From Brachionus plicatilis (taxonomy: Eukaryota; Rotifera; Eurotatoria; Ploima; Brachionidae), in assembly GCA_010279815.1 (NCBI GenBank), contig QEOQ01000256.1, forward strand, positions 819,389 through 883,388: DNA of 64,000 nucleotides, read 5' to 3'. This document shows, one piece after another, positions 10,201 to 21,082 of this stretch. Under the pieces are notes generated by a model. The model did not search any database. It had not been told where the DNA came from and worked only from the letters and a program-made list of their open reading frames with translations. Position numbers and translations under genes: made by a program. Each line of letters opens with the position of its first letter. The first letter of the stretch is position 1.

Positions 10201-13200
10201 AAAACCAAAGCCTAATACTTTTATTGCTCTTGTATATAAGAAAGATTTAGATTTTATCCTCATACAATGAATTTTTTAAAATAACTAGAGAACCCATTTT
10301 TTTTTAAACGATGATGATGGACAACAATTTGGGTTTTCAGAACATTTGTATTTGCAATAAAAATTTTTATTCTAAGGGAAAAGTTTACTCTCATCTTTTC
10401 GGTTTTACATCATATAAAACCTTGGGTAAAGGCAAGGTCTACCTTAAATCCTTGCAAATTACACTGGAGCTGTGGTGTATTAATAGCCATAAGCTCAGTA
10501 CCTAAGACTCGTTTAGAACCACAATTTTTTTCAATTTAATTTCCACTTTAAACCTTTGGCTTATAAAGAAAATAAAAATCAAAATCAAACCTTTTAATTA
10601 ACATATGGCAAGTTTTTTTTTCTATTTAACTTTTTTGAAATTTTGAAATTACGTTGTTTAATTTAAACTAAATACTTAAGCATGTTAAAATTTGAAATAT
10701 AATTACGCAATTATTTCAAAAATGTAAAATAGAAAAAAGACTTGTCATATACAATTTCAACTTTTATCTGAGTGTGCTTTTTTTAATTTATTATATAGGA
10801 TGAAAAAATTGAAAATGGATGAGTTAAATTTTATTTGTTTACAAAAAAAATAAAAAAATAATTAATAAATTATTAATTCACTCATTTTACACCAGAACCC
10901 TATCAGAGAGTTTGCAAGGTTAAAACTTTTATCAAAGAAATTTTAGATTCTAAAATGAAAATTCCTGTTACAAACAATTTTTAATGTTTTTTGATTGATA
11001 TTTGATATTTAAAACAAAAATTAAAAGTAAGATATTCAAATAAAAAACTATTGGTTTCAATTTTTTTTATTATAGCTTTGGATTAGTTATAGAATTTAAT
11101 TAAAATCCTGAAAAATATAAAAATTCTAAAGATTAGATTAGACTTAAATTTTTTTTAAGTCTAACTGAATCGGATTAAATAACTTCTCATGATCAGAGGT
11201 ATAATACTCAAAGTCTTTTAAAATTGAATCTTAAAATTGTCTTTAAATTTTTTAAAATCTTCAATCGAACATAATAGTTTGCTTAAGTCTTTCTTTATTA
11301 ATGTTTTGAACGATCAATTTTCAGATATAAATATTCCCTTTAATATTAACCCCTAAAAATTTTTATGTTTATTTATTTGATTTTTCTGTACCGAGCTAAA
11401 GCTATTTCAGAAAAAAAATTGAAAAAATCAAAATCGAAAGTAATAAGCTATCTTTTTTTTGGATTTCTTTAATAATAAGATAAGAAACGATTTTTGGATT
11501 TAAGTTATCTTTCAAGTTTATTTCCTAAACATACCAAATTGACATTCTAATTTTTGCTTACTTTTAAATTTTGAATAAATTCAGAAATAACACCCATATT
11601 TAATAATTAATTAACTGAATAGAATTTCATAATTTAATTTCTTAAAAGAAAGCGAAACATCTTTTTTGGTGCCTACAAACTACGCCGAAATAAAAGCGGT
11701 GAAGATTATTTTTTTATTTTAAGTTAGTATCTTAATCCCTATCTTTTTTACATCATGTAAACCCATTGGGTAAGATTAGACATATTAAAAGAAAAAAATC
11801 ACTGCTTTTTTGAATATTTTGATTTTGACGAAAATGTTATACAGTATTTTCGACAATTAACTTGACAATAAAACAATAAAATGATCAATTAATTTTCAAT
11901 AATAATAATAATTATTCTAATAAAATTGCAGAGTTGTTTAAAAGTCAAAGTCCGGGTTTAAAAATATTTTTTTAACGGGCAACATGAATTTTTTTGCCGT
12001 TCCATGTTGTTGCGGCCTAACAAAAGAAAACGAAAATTTTGTTTTAATTCTATATTTTTGTTGAGAAAAGCTACTGCATCATTCCTCATAATGTTGGTTT
12101 AGTTGATTTGTGTTCTCACATTATCAAATGATAGATTTGGATATTTTTGTCTAATTAATAATTCTCTTTGGTAGAAATAAAGTTTTTTCCATTCATCAAT
12201 TAATGATTTGTTTTCTTCTCTAAATGTAAATTTTTGATCTTTTATATATAGTGCAAATCTATCTTTTATGTATTTTTAGACCTTTCTAATGTAAAGATAT
12301 TCATTTTTAAATTTTTTTTTTCTACCGATTTTAGTTTTTTACTCTATTTTTCCTGTTTGGGATTCAAAAGGCCAATATTCGTTAAAATTGTATTGACCAT
12401 TTGAAAAAATATCATCGGATGATGAATAGTTAAATAATAAAATAAAAAATAATTGTCTTTATAACATATAAAGATGTTCAGCATTTTCTTCAAGTTCAAA
12501 TTATTTTATATCAATTTTATATTATTTTGGACTATATAATTGCACATATATTGAAAAAATCTTATCGTTGTATAAAATTGATCGTAAGCTAAATTAAAAT
12601 TTCAAACCCTAAAATTCAAAATTTTAAAAGAAAAATATTGATTTTCTAAATTCTACCATCAGAGAATTGATACTTACCCTAAACTTTAATGAATATTACG
12701 GTAACTGAGAGATTCTCATCTCTCTTTAACAATTTCAAAATTAATAAAATTTTTATTTAAATATTTATCCTAAAAGACCGTTGATAAAATAATTGGAAGA
12801 TAAAATAAGTGAATAATTAAACAAATTAATATTTTAAATTTTTAGGGTTGAGAATCTATAAATATTTAATATAAAATATAAAAATCAAAAAAATTAATTT
12901 TTTTTAAAGTTATCTTATGAAGCATTTATTTATTTACTTTTTTCGAATTTTAATAAGAATTTAAAAAAAAAAATTCTAAAAGTTGATGGTAGCCTAGAGT
13001 TATTATTTATTTATTTGTTTATTTTTACCGAGCTAATGCTCCTTCAAAATAATCAAAAAAAATAACATATAAAGAAATTGAATAAGAGAGTTATAGCTAA
13101 AAATGTTTAAATATTTTAGGGTTAGGGAGAAAAAGAAGAAATAATTAGGTAGCAACTACAAAATGGAGTCGGATAATCGATATATTTTTAATTCGAAAAA

Positions 13201-14539
13201 TTGTTTATATTATTATAAAATTAAATTGATGTTTCATTATATTTGCACTCTTGAAATAAAATTTAGTACCATTCTGCCCCTTTTATTTGTGCTATTCCTC
13301 TTAACTTCATTCTCCTGTGGAATAGTCAAAGTATAATTTGGTTGTTACTAGCGAAAAATAGAAATGTTGGTATTTATTTAAGGTTTTAAAAGTATTTAGA
13401 GTTGTCAAAAAATGAAGTTAAAAATTTCAACTAACTTCTTTGTCTTTAAGGATACAAACTGGCTGACTGAAATCAAAATAATTTTTGTAATCATTTATAA
13501 AATGGCTGATTTCTGGTAGCTTTTTAGAAGAATGTTTCCTATTTGTTTCAAATTCATTTCCAAAAAATGTAATAGGATAGCCATTAGTTGGAAATCTAGC
13601 ATTAATTTCGCATATTTTTATAGTTGCAATTTTATCATCGTACAAAAAATCAGGTCTATCAAAAAAAAGTAAATTTTTTTTATTTTAATTTTTCTTTTTT
13701 ATAATCAAATTAAATAAAGATTTTTTTTAATACTAGATTAAATTTTGGGTTAGGCTGTAATGAAATTTCAATTTGAGAAACATTTTATTCATTTAGAAAG
13801 AAATAAGAAATCAATCATCAAATGTTAAGCCCAATTTTAAAAGCAATTATTAAATTAATTATGAAATTAAGGTAAATTTTTTAATTAAGTTTTTCTTATC
13901 GAGACTGTGGCTGAGTTTTAAGTTTCACAAACTATTAATATTCTTAAATCTCCCTGAATACCTTGTCAAATATTTTGGTTTAAGCATTTTTTGGTGTTGA
14001 ACTCTTTAGAATTCTTTTAATCTAATTTATTTAAATTATTGTTTTTCTGATGATGCTAAATAAAATTTTGCCTTCATGAAAAATCATAAATTTTAGTGTT
14101 TTTTTTTCTAAATCGGAATAAATTAGGCTACACTAGAATAATTTTAAAAGATAGGCTTTTTTAAAAATCCATATTTAAATAATCTATTTTTGGCTTTATC
14201 TCAATTGATTTTAATTTGATTGTATAGAAATATTAAAATGAAAATTTCTTACCTATATGCCCCAATATTCATATATGATATATCCTTGTATTGATCAAGT
14301 ATTCTCTTAATTTTATCAGGAAATTGGTAAACATCTCTGATTCTCGAGTCAAAATGATAATTTTGAACAACGCATTTTATTATCGATTCCAACGCTACGT
14401 GAATTTCCTGATAACATTTTAATTCTGATTCTGTGATTGTAAATGAATAAGGATATATTGATTGCTTGTCAACATAATTAAACAAACTTTTGCATTTTTT
14501 TTCCAAAAAATTAATCATTTCATCCCTTGACTCCTCCAT
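7245..14539 (-). CDS. Fusion protein: ATP-grasp ligase-like domain plus TauD-type Fe(II)/2OG dioxygenase
   Basis: Exons: 14539-14253, 13655-13436, 8765-7245. Every junction is GT/AG and frame-consistent, giving 675 aa. The first join restores an Arg codon and reads YRPDFLYDDK...KICEINARFP.NGY, like the N-terminal part of glutathionylspermidine-synthase-type, circularly permuted ATP-grasp enzymes. Residues about 304-345 (KWLLKPN...G...VIQEYI) match the ATP-grasp nucleotide-binding strands. The C-terminal part is a TauD/TfdA dioxygenase: MHTD (His510, Asp512) and FLHGR (His651) form the iron triad, and Arg665 in FVRIRF is placed to bind 2-oxoglutarate. Expected chemistry is ATP-dependent ligation of a carboxylate plus oxidative hydroxylation; the substrate is unknown. 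The start is uncertain: the frame is open to a TTG at 14560, next to an in-frame TAG, so I use the first ATG at 14539. The combination is commoner in microbes, so ancient horizontal transfer is possible (inference). There is no transmembrane segment. Confidence 0.8.
9040..9461 (+). pseudogene. WD40-repeat pseudogene fragment
   Basis: One frame reads SLKV, stop, NLETRECLKTLIGHKNL and then GVLKFWNFETGTCMLSLS. These are two successive WD40 blades, each ending like the usual (I/V)W(D/N)...TG.C...L. The conserved Trp of the first blade has become TAG, and an upstream part has further stops. No plausible splice sites rescue it. It is antisense to the host gene, inside its intron. Confidence 0.6.
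11361..11420 (-). repeat. LINE 3' terminus remnant (TTTATTTATTT...ACCGAGC)
   Basis: It shares TTTATTTATTT followed by TACCGAGCTAAAGCT with the 3' end of the LINE copy near 38558-38600 and with 13008-13050. Only the terminal tail survives here. Confidence 0.4.
11975..12440 (-). pseudogene. Decayed protein-coding sequence of unknown family
   Basis: One minus-strand frame stays protein-like for about 150 codons, for example REENKSLIDEWKKLYFYQR and then ELLIRQKYPNLSFDNVR. At least three in-frame stops interrupt it. The amino-acid mix (Trp, Asp, Gly, Pro, Arg) differs from chance translation of AT-rich DNA. I do not recognise the family. It may be a transposon gene or a retrocopy, and it lies inside the large ATP-grasp/TauD intron. 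Confidence 0.4.
13000..13190 (-). repeat. 5'-truncated LINE copy, 3' end only
   Basis: It matches the 3' part of the LINE at 38558-40310 in two blocks: the tail TTTATTTATTTG...ACCGAGC..GCTCCTTCA, and AGGTAGCAACTACAAAATGG (here near 13150; AGGTAGCAATTACACAATGG near 38837). It lies in the ATP-grasp/TauD intron. Confidence 0.5.
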
Positions 14540-14885
14540 TTCCTTTGAAAAATTATCCAACTATTCAAATCAAGCTATCGTAATTCAATAATGCAAATTT
14601 CTAAAAAAATAAAAATTAAAGGAAAAAAGAATTATCTTAAAATATACAACAATTTATCATCATATTTTATTGTGCATTCAAAAACATGTTTTTTTGAAAG
14701 CCAAAAAAAAAGTTTATTTTTAAATTCCTTTTAGAAGAAAATTTAATCTATTTTTAGACTTTTATTTATACATTATTTTAAATAATTTGAAATTCAAAAA
14801 ATCTATACACTTAAATTTATTGCAAATTCATTAGTTAAAAAAATTCAAAGGCAAAAAAATAATTAAATCATCAAGTGTCTCATTT

Positions 14886-16070
14886 TTAAATGCCGCAAAT
14901 TTGCTTTGCGATAGATGTTCTTGTTACCTTGAAAAGAAAAATAAAAAAATTTTTTTCATAAGCTTTTTCAAAATTACATGAATTAATTCGCTTCTTTCTT
15001 TTGGTGATGAACAATTTCAAAACAAGGCGTTTGATATTTGGACTTGAGAAAATGTACAAAACTGAAGGCCAGAGCATGGATGACTTGGCAAATAGCGAAG
15101 GCAAAGTAGCGACTAGAGGTGACACACCCGATGGATTAATAAAAGCCGTGTACATAGATGTAATGGCATATGGAGTCCATGATATAATAAAACCAATTAT
15201 AATCAAAATCATAACAACAGTGGAATTTCTTTCTATAATTATGCGACGGCTTTCTATGGTGTTCTTTTTTTTCAGTATTTGTTGAAGACCTCGGATCATA
15301 AAAATCAATTTGAAATTGACCCTAATGATGGCCAGTAATGGAATAAAGTACACAAGTAAGAATACAGTTACATTATAGCTGACAACATTTAGGCTACGGT
15401 CTTTCCACTCAACACTACAGGATGTCAGTGCGCCCTCTAGAGAATAGTATGACCAACCCATCATTGGCAACACTGACCAAAGCAAAGCAAGCAAGACACA
15501 AATCAAAATAGATAAATAGGTTGTTTGAATTTTGACTTTGGAAACTCCAAATGGATTTTTTATAATATGATACCTAGAAATCTTTTTAGTTATTTTAATA
15601 TGATAATTTTCTAGGAAGAAACCTTTCAAAAGAAATTGCCAACATCAAATAAATGCTCAAACATCCGACAAAATACATCACAAATCCACTGAATACGCAT
15701 CCAATGTAGCGAAAAACCCATCTAATTAACAAGAAAATTTTATTAACTTAATGTTTATTTTTTAATTGACCCTATACAGAAACAAAGCCGTGAAAATAAA
15801 AAAAAATTCAATTTACTTGCATGCAAATTTACTTGCAATAATGAAAGGAAATTCTAGAATTGAGCCGACCAAATTTGAAATGGTAAGTGCTGTTATGAAG
15901 ACATTTATTGGCGAGCGTAGATTTTTGTATTTTAGAAAGACCCATAGAAGTATTGAGTTGAATACCAGACACAATGCAAATAGTAAAGTGGAAAGAGCTC
16001 CTATTATTCGTAGGTTAGCGCATTTGACCGGAGAATTTTTCATAAAATCATATTCAGTAAAATTCAGCAT
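14886..16070 (-). CDS. Opsin 1 (light-sensing GPCR)
   Basis: Exons 16070-15817, 15721-15623 and 15573-14886 give 346 aa, a normal opsin length. The last intron is only 49 bp. The start is the ATG at 16070 (MLNFTE, with an N-glycosylation site); the TTG further up is ignored. Splicing restores SFERY, the E/DRY motif at the end of helix 3. Extracellular loop 2 has SLEGALTSCSVEW, with the Cys (about 170) for the helix-3 disulfide and a Glu six residues before it, as at position 181 of vertebrate rhodopsin. Helix 6 has SWTPYA. Helix 7 has LFAKSSMLWPSVLY, whose Lys281 is the retinal Schiff-base lysine. Seven hydrophobic segments are present. The protein should couple retinal isomerisation to a G protein. 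Whether it is xenopsin-, peropsin- or other-class is not decided. A possible donor (GGTAAC) near 14930 could move the C-terminus. Confidence 0.9.
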
Positions 16071-19000
16071 TTTGATTGTCAATTTCGAGTGTCTAATTGA
16101 AAGCTTGATTCTTTTTTTTTGCTATTACTTTGGTTTGTTCCGATTCCACGACTTATTTCGTGTCATGTCAAAACATTGTTCGATTTTTAGTGATACGGAA
16201 ATAGAATCCAATAAAAGTCTAAAATTTTTGCAAAAGTCATATTATTAAAGCTTTCTTAATTTAAAGAAGTAAACAATTAACATCTTTAGATTGGAAAAAA
16301 TTTCAAATTTAAATGTTTCTATACTATTGATTTTAAAATATTGACATTAATAAATGTGCGCTATTCGGATTGAATTTCCTCACAAAAATTTGTTGAATAT
16401 TGATTAAAGTGAAAAGAGCACTAAGCGTTTCGCTTTTAAATAAAAAATCAAAAAAAATATTTATTTAAATTAAATTTATTCCTCTCGTGAATAAGCATGA
16501 AAATCTAAATTGAAACACTTAGAAACCTTATTTTAACCAATTTATAGACTGAAATTCAATCTTCAAATGAGCAGATAATGACAATTTGAATAAAATAATT
16601 CATTCTTTTATTTTTTCCTTTTAAATTAAATAAACTGAATAAAACAGAATTATTTGTAGCAAAATTTTTTGCCCGAATGAAGCCTTAGGCATGAATAATG
16701 ATTAATTTTTTCAGAGGCTTTTCTTTGATTAATAAAATTTATTTCACGTTCAAGTCACAAACTTCAGTACATCAACAGCGATCACGGTATTTTGAATTTA
16801 TTTATTTTTCGACAGAGAACCCATAATTCAACATCTAATATTGTTCTCACTTACTACACCAGAACTAAATTTTTAGAATTACGCAATTACTTTAATTTAA
16901 ATAAAAAATATTTAAAAAAATCATAGATCTGTTTTATTAAAACATTTTGCCATGAACTAAACGTAAAATAATAAACGGAATAATTTTAATTAACAATTGT
17001 AATACTCAAATTTTTTACTCAAACAAATATCTAATAACTTATAGCTTCAAGGAATTTATTAAGCATTCTAAGTTAAGTCAATTAAACTATAAAATGTTTC
17101 AAATTTTTACGATTTCTTATTATTTTATTTTAATTAGCAAACATTTAATTAATCACTGTTTCTCTCCTTTTGTTATCTTGCTTGAAAAAAATCAAGCTTT
17201 TATAGTAGATAAATTTATCACATGACACAAAACTCATTTATTTGAAACATTTAATTGAAATGTCATTTTTTTATCAAAAATAAAACATGAAAAAAAAAAA
17301 TTTTTCACATCAAATATGAAAATAAAAATGAGTCTCTTATTAACTGTATGATGTTATATTCAATCGATCAGTTTTTGCCAAAACTAAAAAAATGTTGATA
17401 TTTATACTAAAACATTTAAAAATTCGAAAAACATTTTAATTCTAAAAATCTATAAAAGAGAAATGATAAAATGATTTTTCTGAATTATTAATGCTTGTTC
17501 ATTTAAAAAAAAATTTATATCAAAAAATTTTTTGATATTGTTTCTCCTTTTTTAGTTCTCTTAATAAATATATCACTCCTTGTTATTTAAATAAGTAATC
17601 TATTTCATTTATTAATTATTTAAATTCACATTAGATTTTAAAAAGATCGATAAATCAAAATTTCAATACAACTAGGAATTTATAAGAAAATTTTTTTCTA
17701 TTTTTGCCATTTTCTTAATCCTTTAAATTAATTTTTAAATTCGTCAAAGAGGAAGTATGAATCACAAAGCTCACATGATCCTCTTGGTAGTTTATGATGA
17801 ACATTTTTTTCTGAACACAATCATTTGTATTTAATAAAAATCAGTTTAAAATAATGAAATCTACTTGATAAAACTTAATACACTGAATGAACCAAAAATT
17901 ATATCAATTTTTTGTAGTCTATAAACATTCAATCGATAAATATAAGATAATTAAATAAAAATGAATTAAACATATTAAAAATAGATTCAAAAAAAGTGAA
18001 AAATTTAAGTAATTTCCCCTTTTTTTTTTAAATAAATTGAATAATCTTTTAAAAATTAAAATAATTCTATTGATATTTTAAATAATTTCTAATGAGTAAA
18101 TTTTATTATTATTATTATTTAAATTTAAATTTAAATTTAAATTTAAATTAAATTTTAATTTAACGGCCCATAGGCACAACAAAAAAAAAACTATTTAATT
18201 AATACAAAAAATAAAAAATCATACAATTAAATTAAGCTAAATTATCTTTTTACATAAAGCAAACCATTTAATTATTTTATGATTTTCTAATTAAATTTAA
18301 GTAAATACTAACGTTTTTTTCGTTTGAATTCTAATTAAATATTTTCCTACAAAACCTTCAAAATCAGACTTCTTATGAGCGTAATAGAACAACACTTTTT
18401 AGAAAAATTGTTAAAATATAATCTCAAGTTGAAATACCGGTCTCTAATAAAAATTGGTATAATCAATATTTTACTTTTTTATAATCCAAAATAGTGTTTA
18501 AGTTAAAAAAAACTTTTCTCTTGATCCCCTTATATTTTTATTTTAAAATTTAATCATCTACAGTTAAGTAAAATAAAAAGGCTATTGAAACCATAAATAG
18601 ATAAAAGTATTGTTATGAATTTGGAATCTAATGCTTACCGTCAAATAAACAAAATAATTCAAATGATTGACTTACTTTAATGCTTTTAAGTTAAGGGATT
18701 TTTTGCCAAATTTTATGTAATTTTTTTAATTAGACTAAAATTTACGATGATTTAATTAAAGTACCAATAAAAACTAAATTTGAAAAATAAAAAATTTGCG
18801 ATAATTATCGAAATTTTAGGTGATCGTAATTTTAGAAAATTTTATTTAAAAAAAAATTAAAAAAAGATATTTAGAAACATGAAATTAAACGTGAAATCTG
18901 GAATAATCTTGGTTTATGGCTATTAAAATCACTGCACTTTTTATATGAGAGAAAATTAAGATTGAAGCTATTGATTTTTTGGGGTACATTTTTCAATTAA

Positions 19001-20592
19001 AATATATTTCGAAGATTAATTTTTTGAGCATTCTGAAATCCGTAAATTTTCATAAAGAAATCTGATGGAATATTCCTAAAAAAATACATTTAATTTGGCT
19101 ATCCGCCATTAAAACATATGAATATTTTTATTTAAATTTTACCCAATATAAATACTTAATCTAATTAAATAGATAAAAATCTTTATTTTTTAAATGTTCC
19201 TTATATTTTCTCTAGTTAAGAAGAAGCTTTACTTTTAATCTTATTGATTTATTAACACTCTTAGTACTCATGTCATTTCATAATATCATTGCATTGATAT
19301 TTAAGTATTTATAGTAGTCCTATAATCTGACTTTTCCTGGTAATTTTGAATTCTATCTGAATCTATTTAGAAAAGTAAGTCTACCTCAGGTTATTGTAAT
19401 AATTATTTAGAAGCGTATGAAAACTAGAAGAATCTTTCAACAATCTAAGTCCGATCTTTTATAGACAATTTTTAATAAACATCTGAGCTTCGTAAAAAAA
19501 CTAAATTAACAAAATTGATATATTAAAACGAGACATTTTTAAGGATCAATAGGCCTAAACTATTTGTCCTCTTTTGTTTGTTAGTTTGTTTTGTTCAATC
19601 TATCAAAAACTTAAAAAATAAAAAAAAAAATTGTTTTTTTTTCAACTTATTTATTTTCAATAATATAGTAGAAGTAGTATCTTGAATATTATATTTTTTT
19701 AATTTAATTTTATTCTACTTTTTTGTTGAATTATTAGTATTTTGAATTTATTCATTTTTTTCTCTTTTATTTGGGCATAATTTGTTTTCAAAAATATAAT
19801 ATAAGTAAAATACTTTTTAATTCTAATTTGAAGTGGATCGATAAAAATATGACAACTTTTTTTAACTAAATTTTTTTTGGTAAAGAATAAGACTTTTAAA
19901 ATTTCGAAAATAATTAAGAATAATCTGTCTGTGGTTTCCATTTTAAATGAATGATAAAACCAATTCATCAAAAAATCCCCTTTAATTGTTAAGTCTTACT
20001 AGGATAGTGTTGAGAGATTATAGTAAATGGTAGCAAATTTGGTGTCAGACTCATAGTCTGGCAATTTAGACTTAATGATCGAAATTTTATTCTTAGCTTA
20101 AAAAAATTGATTTCCAGTTTTAAAAAATTTAGTTTAACAATGAGTTATTACGTTGAAAATACACCTCTGAAAAATAATCTTAGATCAAAAATCTCTTAGA
20201 TGATTATTCTTGAGCATGATCATTTAAATTTGATCAAAATTTTCAATCTGCCCATAGCGATAGATGTGACTTCATTGGCGAAAAGACGCAAACGTTAATC
20301 AAATAAACAAAATTAGGAATTATATTGGCAAATTTGAAAATATTAATAATTTTTACTTAATTAAATTATTTGATAATTTTCAGAATTTTTAATTAATTAT
20401 TTCTTAAAAACAAAATTTTGAGCCTAATTACTGATTTCTGAATGTAGCAATATTTTTTCTTTCGAAATTATATAATTTTTTTAATTAATAAATCTAAAAA
20501 CTAACAAAAATTAATCAAACAGTGTTTGAAAAGATCGGTTAATTATCAGGCAAATAAGTTTAAAATTTTATTTATTTTTTTTTTCTCTAAAA
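16071..20592. other. Gene-poor AT-rich region
   Basis: The region upstream of opsin 1. No coding sequence can be supported. The open frames at 15766-16248 (antisense to opsin 1) and 19699-19971 look like chance. An (ATT)n run at 18103-18119 followed by (AAATTT)n marks a decayed retroelement tail. The opsin 1 promoter should lie just above 16070, but I cannot identify an element. Confidence 0.6.
18103..18152. repeat. (ATT)n plus (AAATTT)n microsatellite
   Basis: Five or more ATT units are followed directly by about five AAATTT units, and GGCCCATAGGCACAAC follows. ATT repeats form the 3' tails of the two LINEs at 24554 and 43551, so this may be the tail of a lost LINE copy. Confidence 0.7.
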
Positions 20593-21082
20593 ACTAGTGT
20601 TGTGAGTCGACTTGACCAAAGTTGACATTTTTTTCGACCAATCGACTCCAATTTTCAGAAAATCGACTTATAGTTAAAATTTGAGAAAAAAAAAATAATT
20701 TTTAATTTTTCATAGAAAGTTCATATAAAGCGGTCAAATATTTAACTAATAATAAACAACCTAATGTTACCAATTTTCTTTAATTTGGCGCTACATATTA
20801 TATTACATATCATGAGTTAAGAGACATGCCGTATTTCTTCAAAAAAGAAAGTTCGGCCAAAAAAGGGTTTCTTTTATTCGAAAATTTTTCACTCTAAAAG
20901 TGACTCAATTTTTTTGAAAAAAACAATTCAAAAAAAAAATTTTTTTAAAGTCTAATTCCGGACTAAAACTTGTCTTGAGACTTGTGAATTTTAAAAAACT
21001 ATGGATTTTATGAAAAGGATCGTCTTTTCTTTTTCTTTAAAGTCGAGATAAAAGTCGACTTTAGTCGACTCACAACACTAGT
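20593..21082. mobile_element. hAT-like MITE (490 bp)
   Basis: Perfect 20-base terminal inverted repeats ACTAGTGTTGTGAGTCGACT occur at 20593 and, inverted, at 21063-21082. Further GTCGACT motifs lie inside both ends. If the element starts at TAGTG, the flanks CTAAAAAC and GTACAAAC are an imperfect 8-bp duplication (6 of 8) with T at position 2 and A at position 7, as hAT elements prefer. There is no coding sequence. Confidence 0.65.

Larger units (their letters stand above)
8766..13435 (-). other. 4.7 kb intron of the ATP-grasp/TauD gene
   Basis: The donor GTTAGT follows base 13436 and the acceptor TTTTTTTAG precedes 8765; both sides are phase 0. It contains a WD40 pseudogene (9040-9461), a second decayed gene (11975-12440) and two LINE 3' ends (about 11361-11420 and 13000-13190). 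The 9470-11350 part is AT-rich and holds nothing else I can support. Confidence 0.75.

Noticed and set aside
10311..10505. 64-residue open frame at 10.3 kb
   Set aside because: It has somewhat mixed composition but no recognisable domain, no splice partner and an intronic position.
12004..12018. TTGTTGCGGCCTA shared with about 47150
   Set aside because: A 13-base match without extended similarity on either side; it could be chance or a tiny repeat remnant.
15001..16248. Plus-strand open frames opposite opsin 1
   Set aside because: They are mirror frames of the opsin exons; the minus strand shows the conserved opsin motifs.
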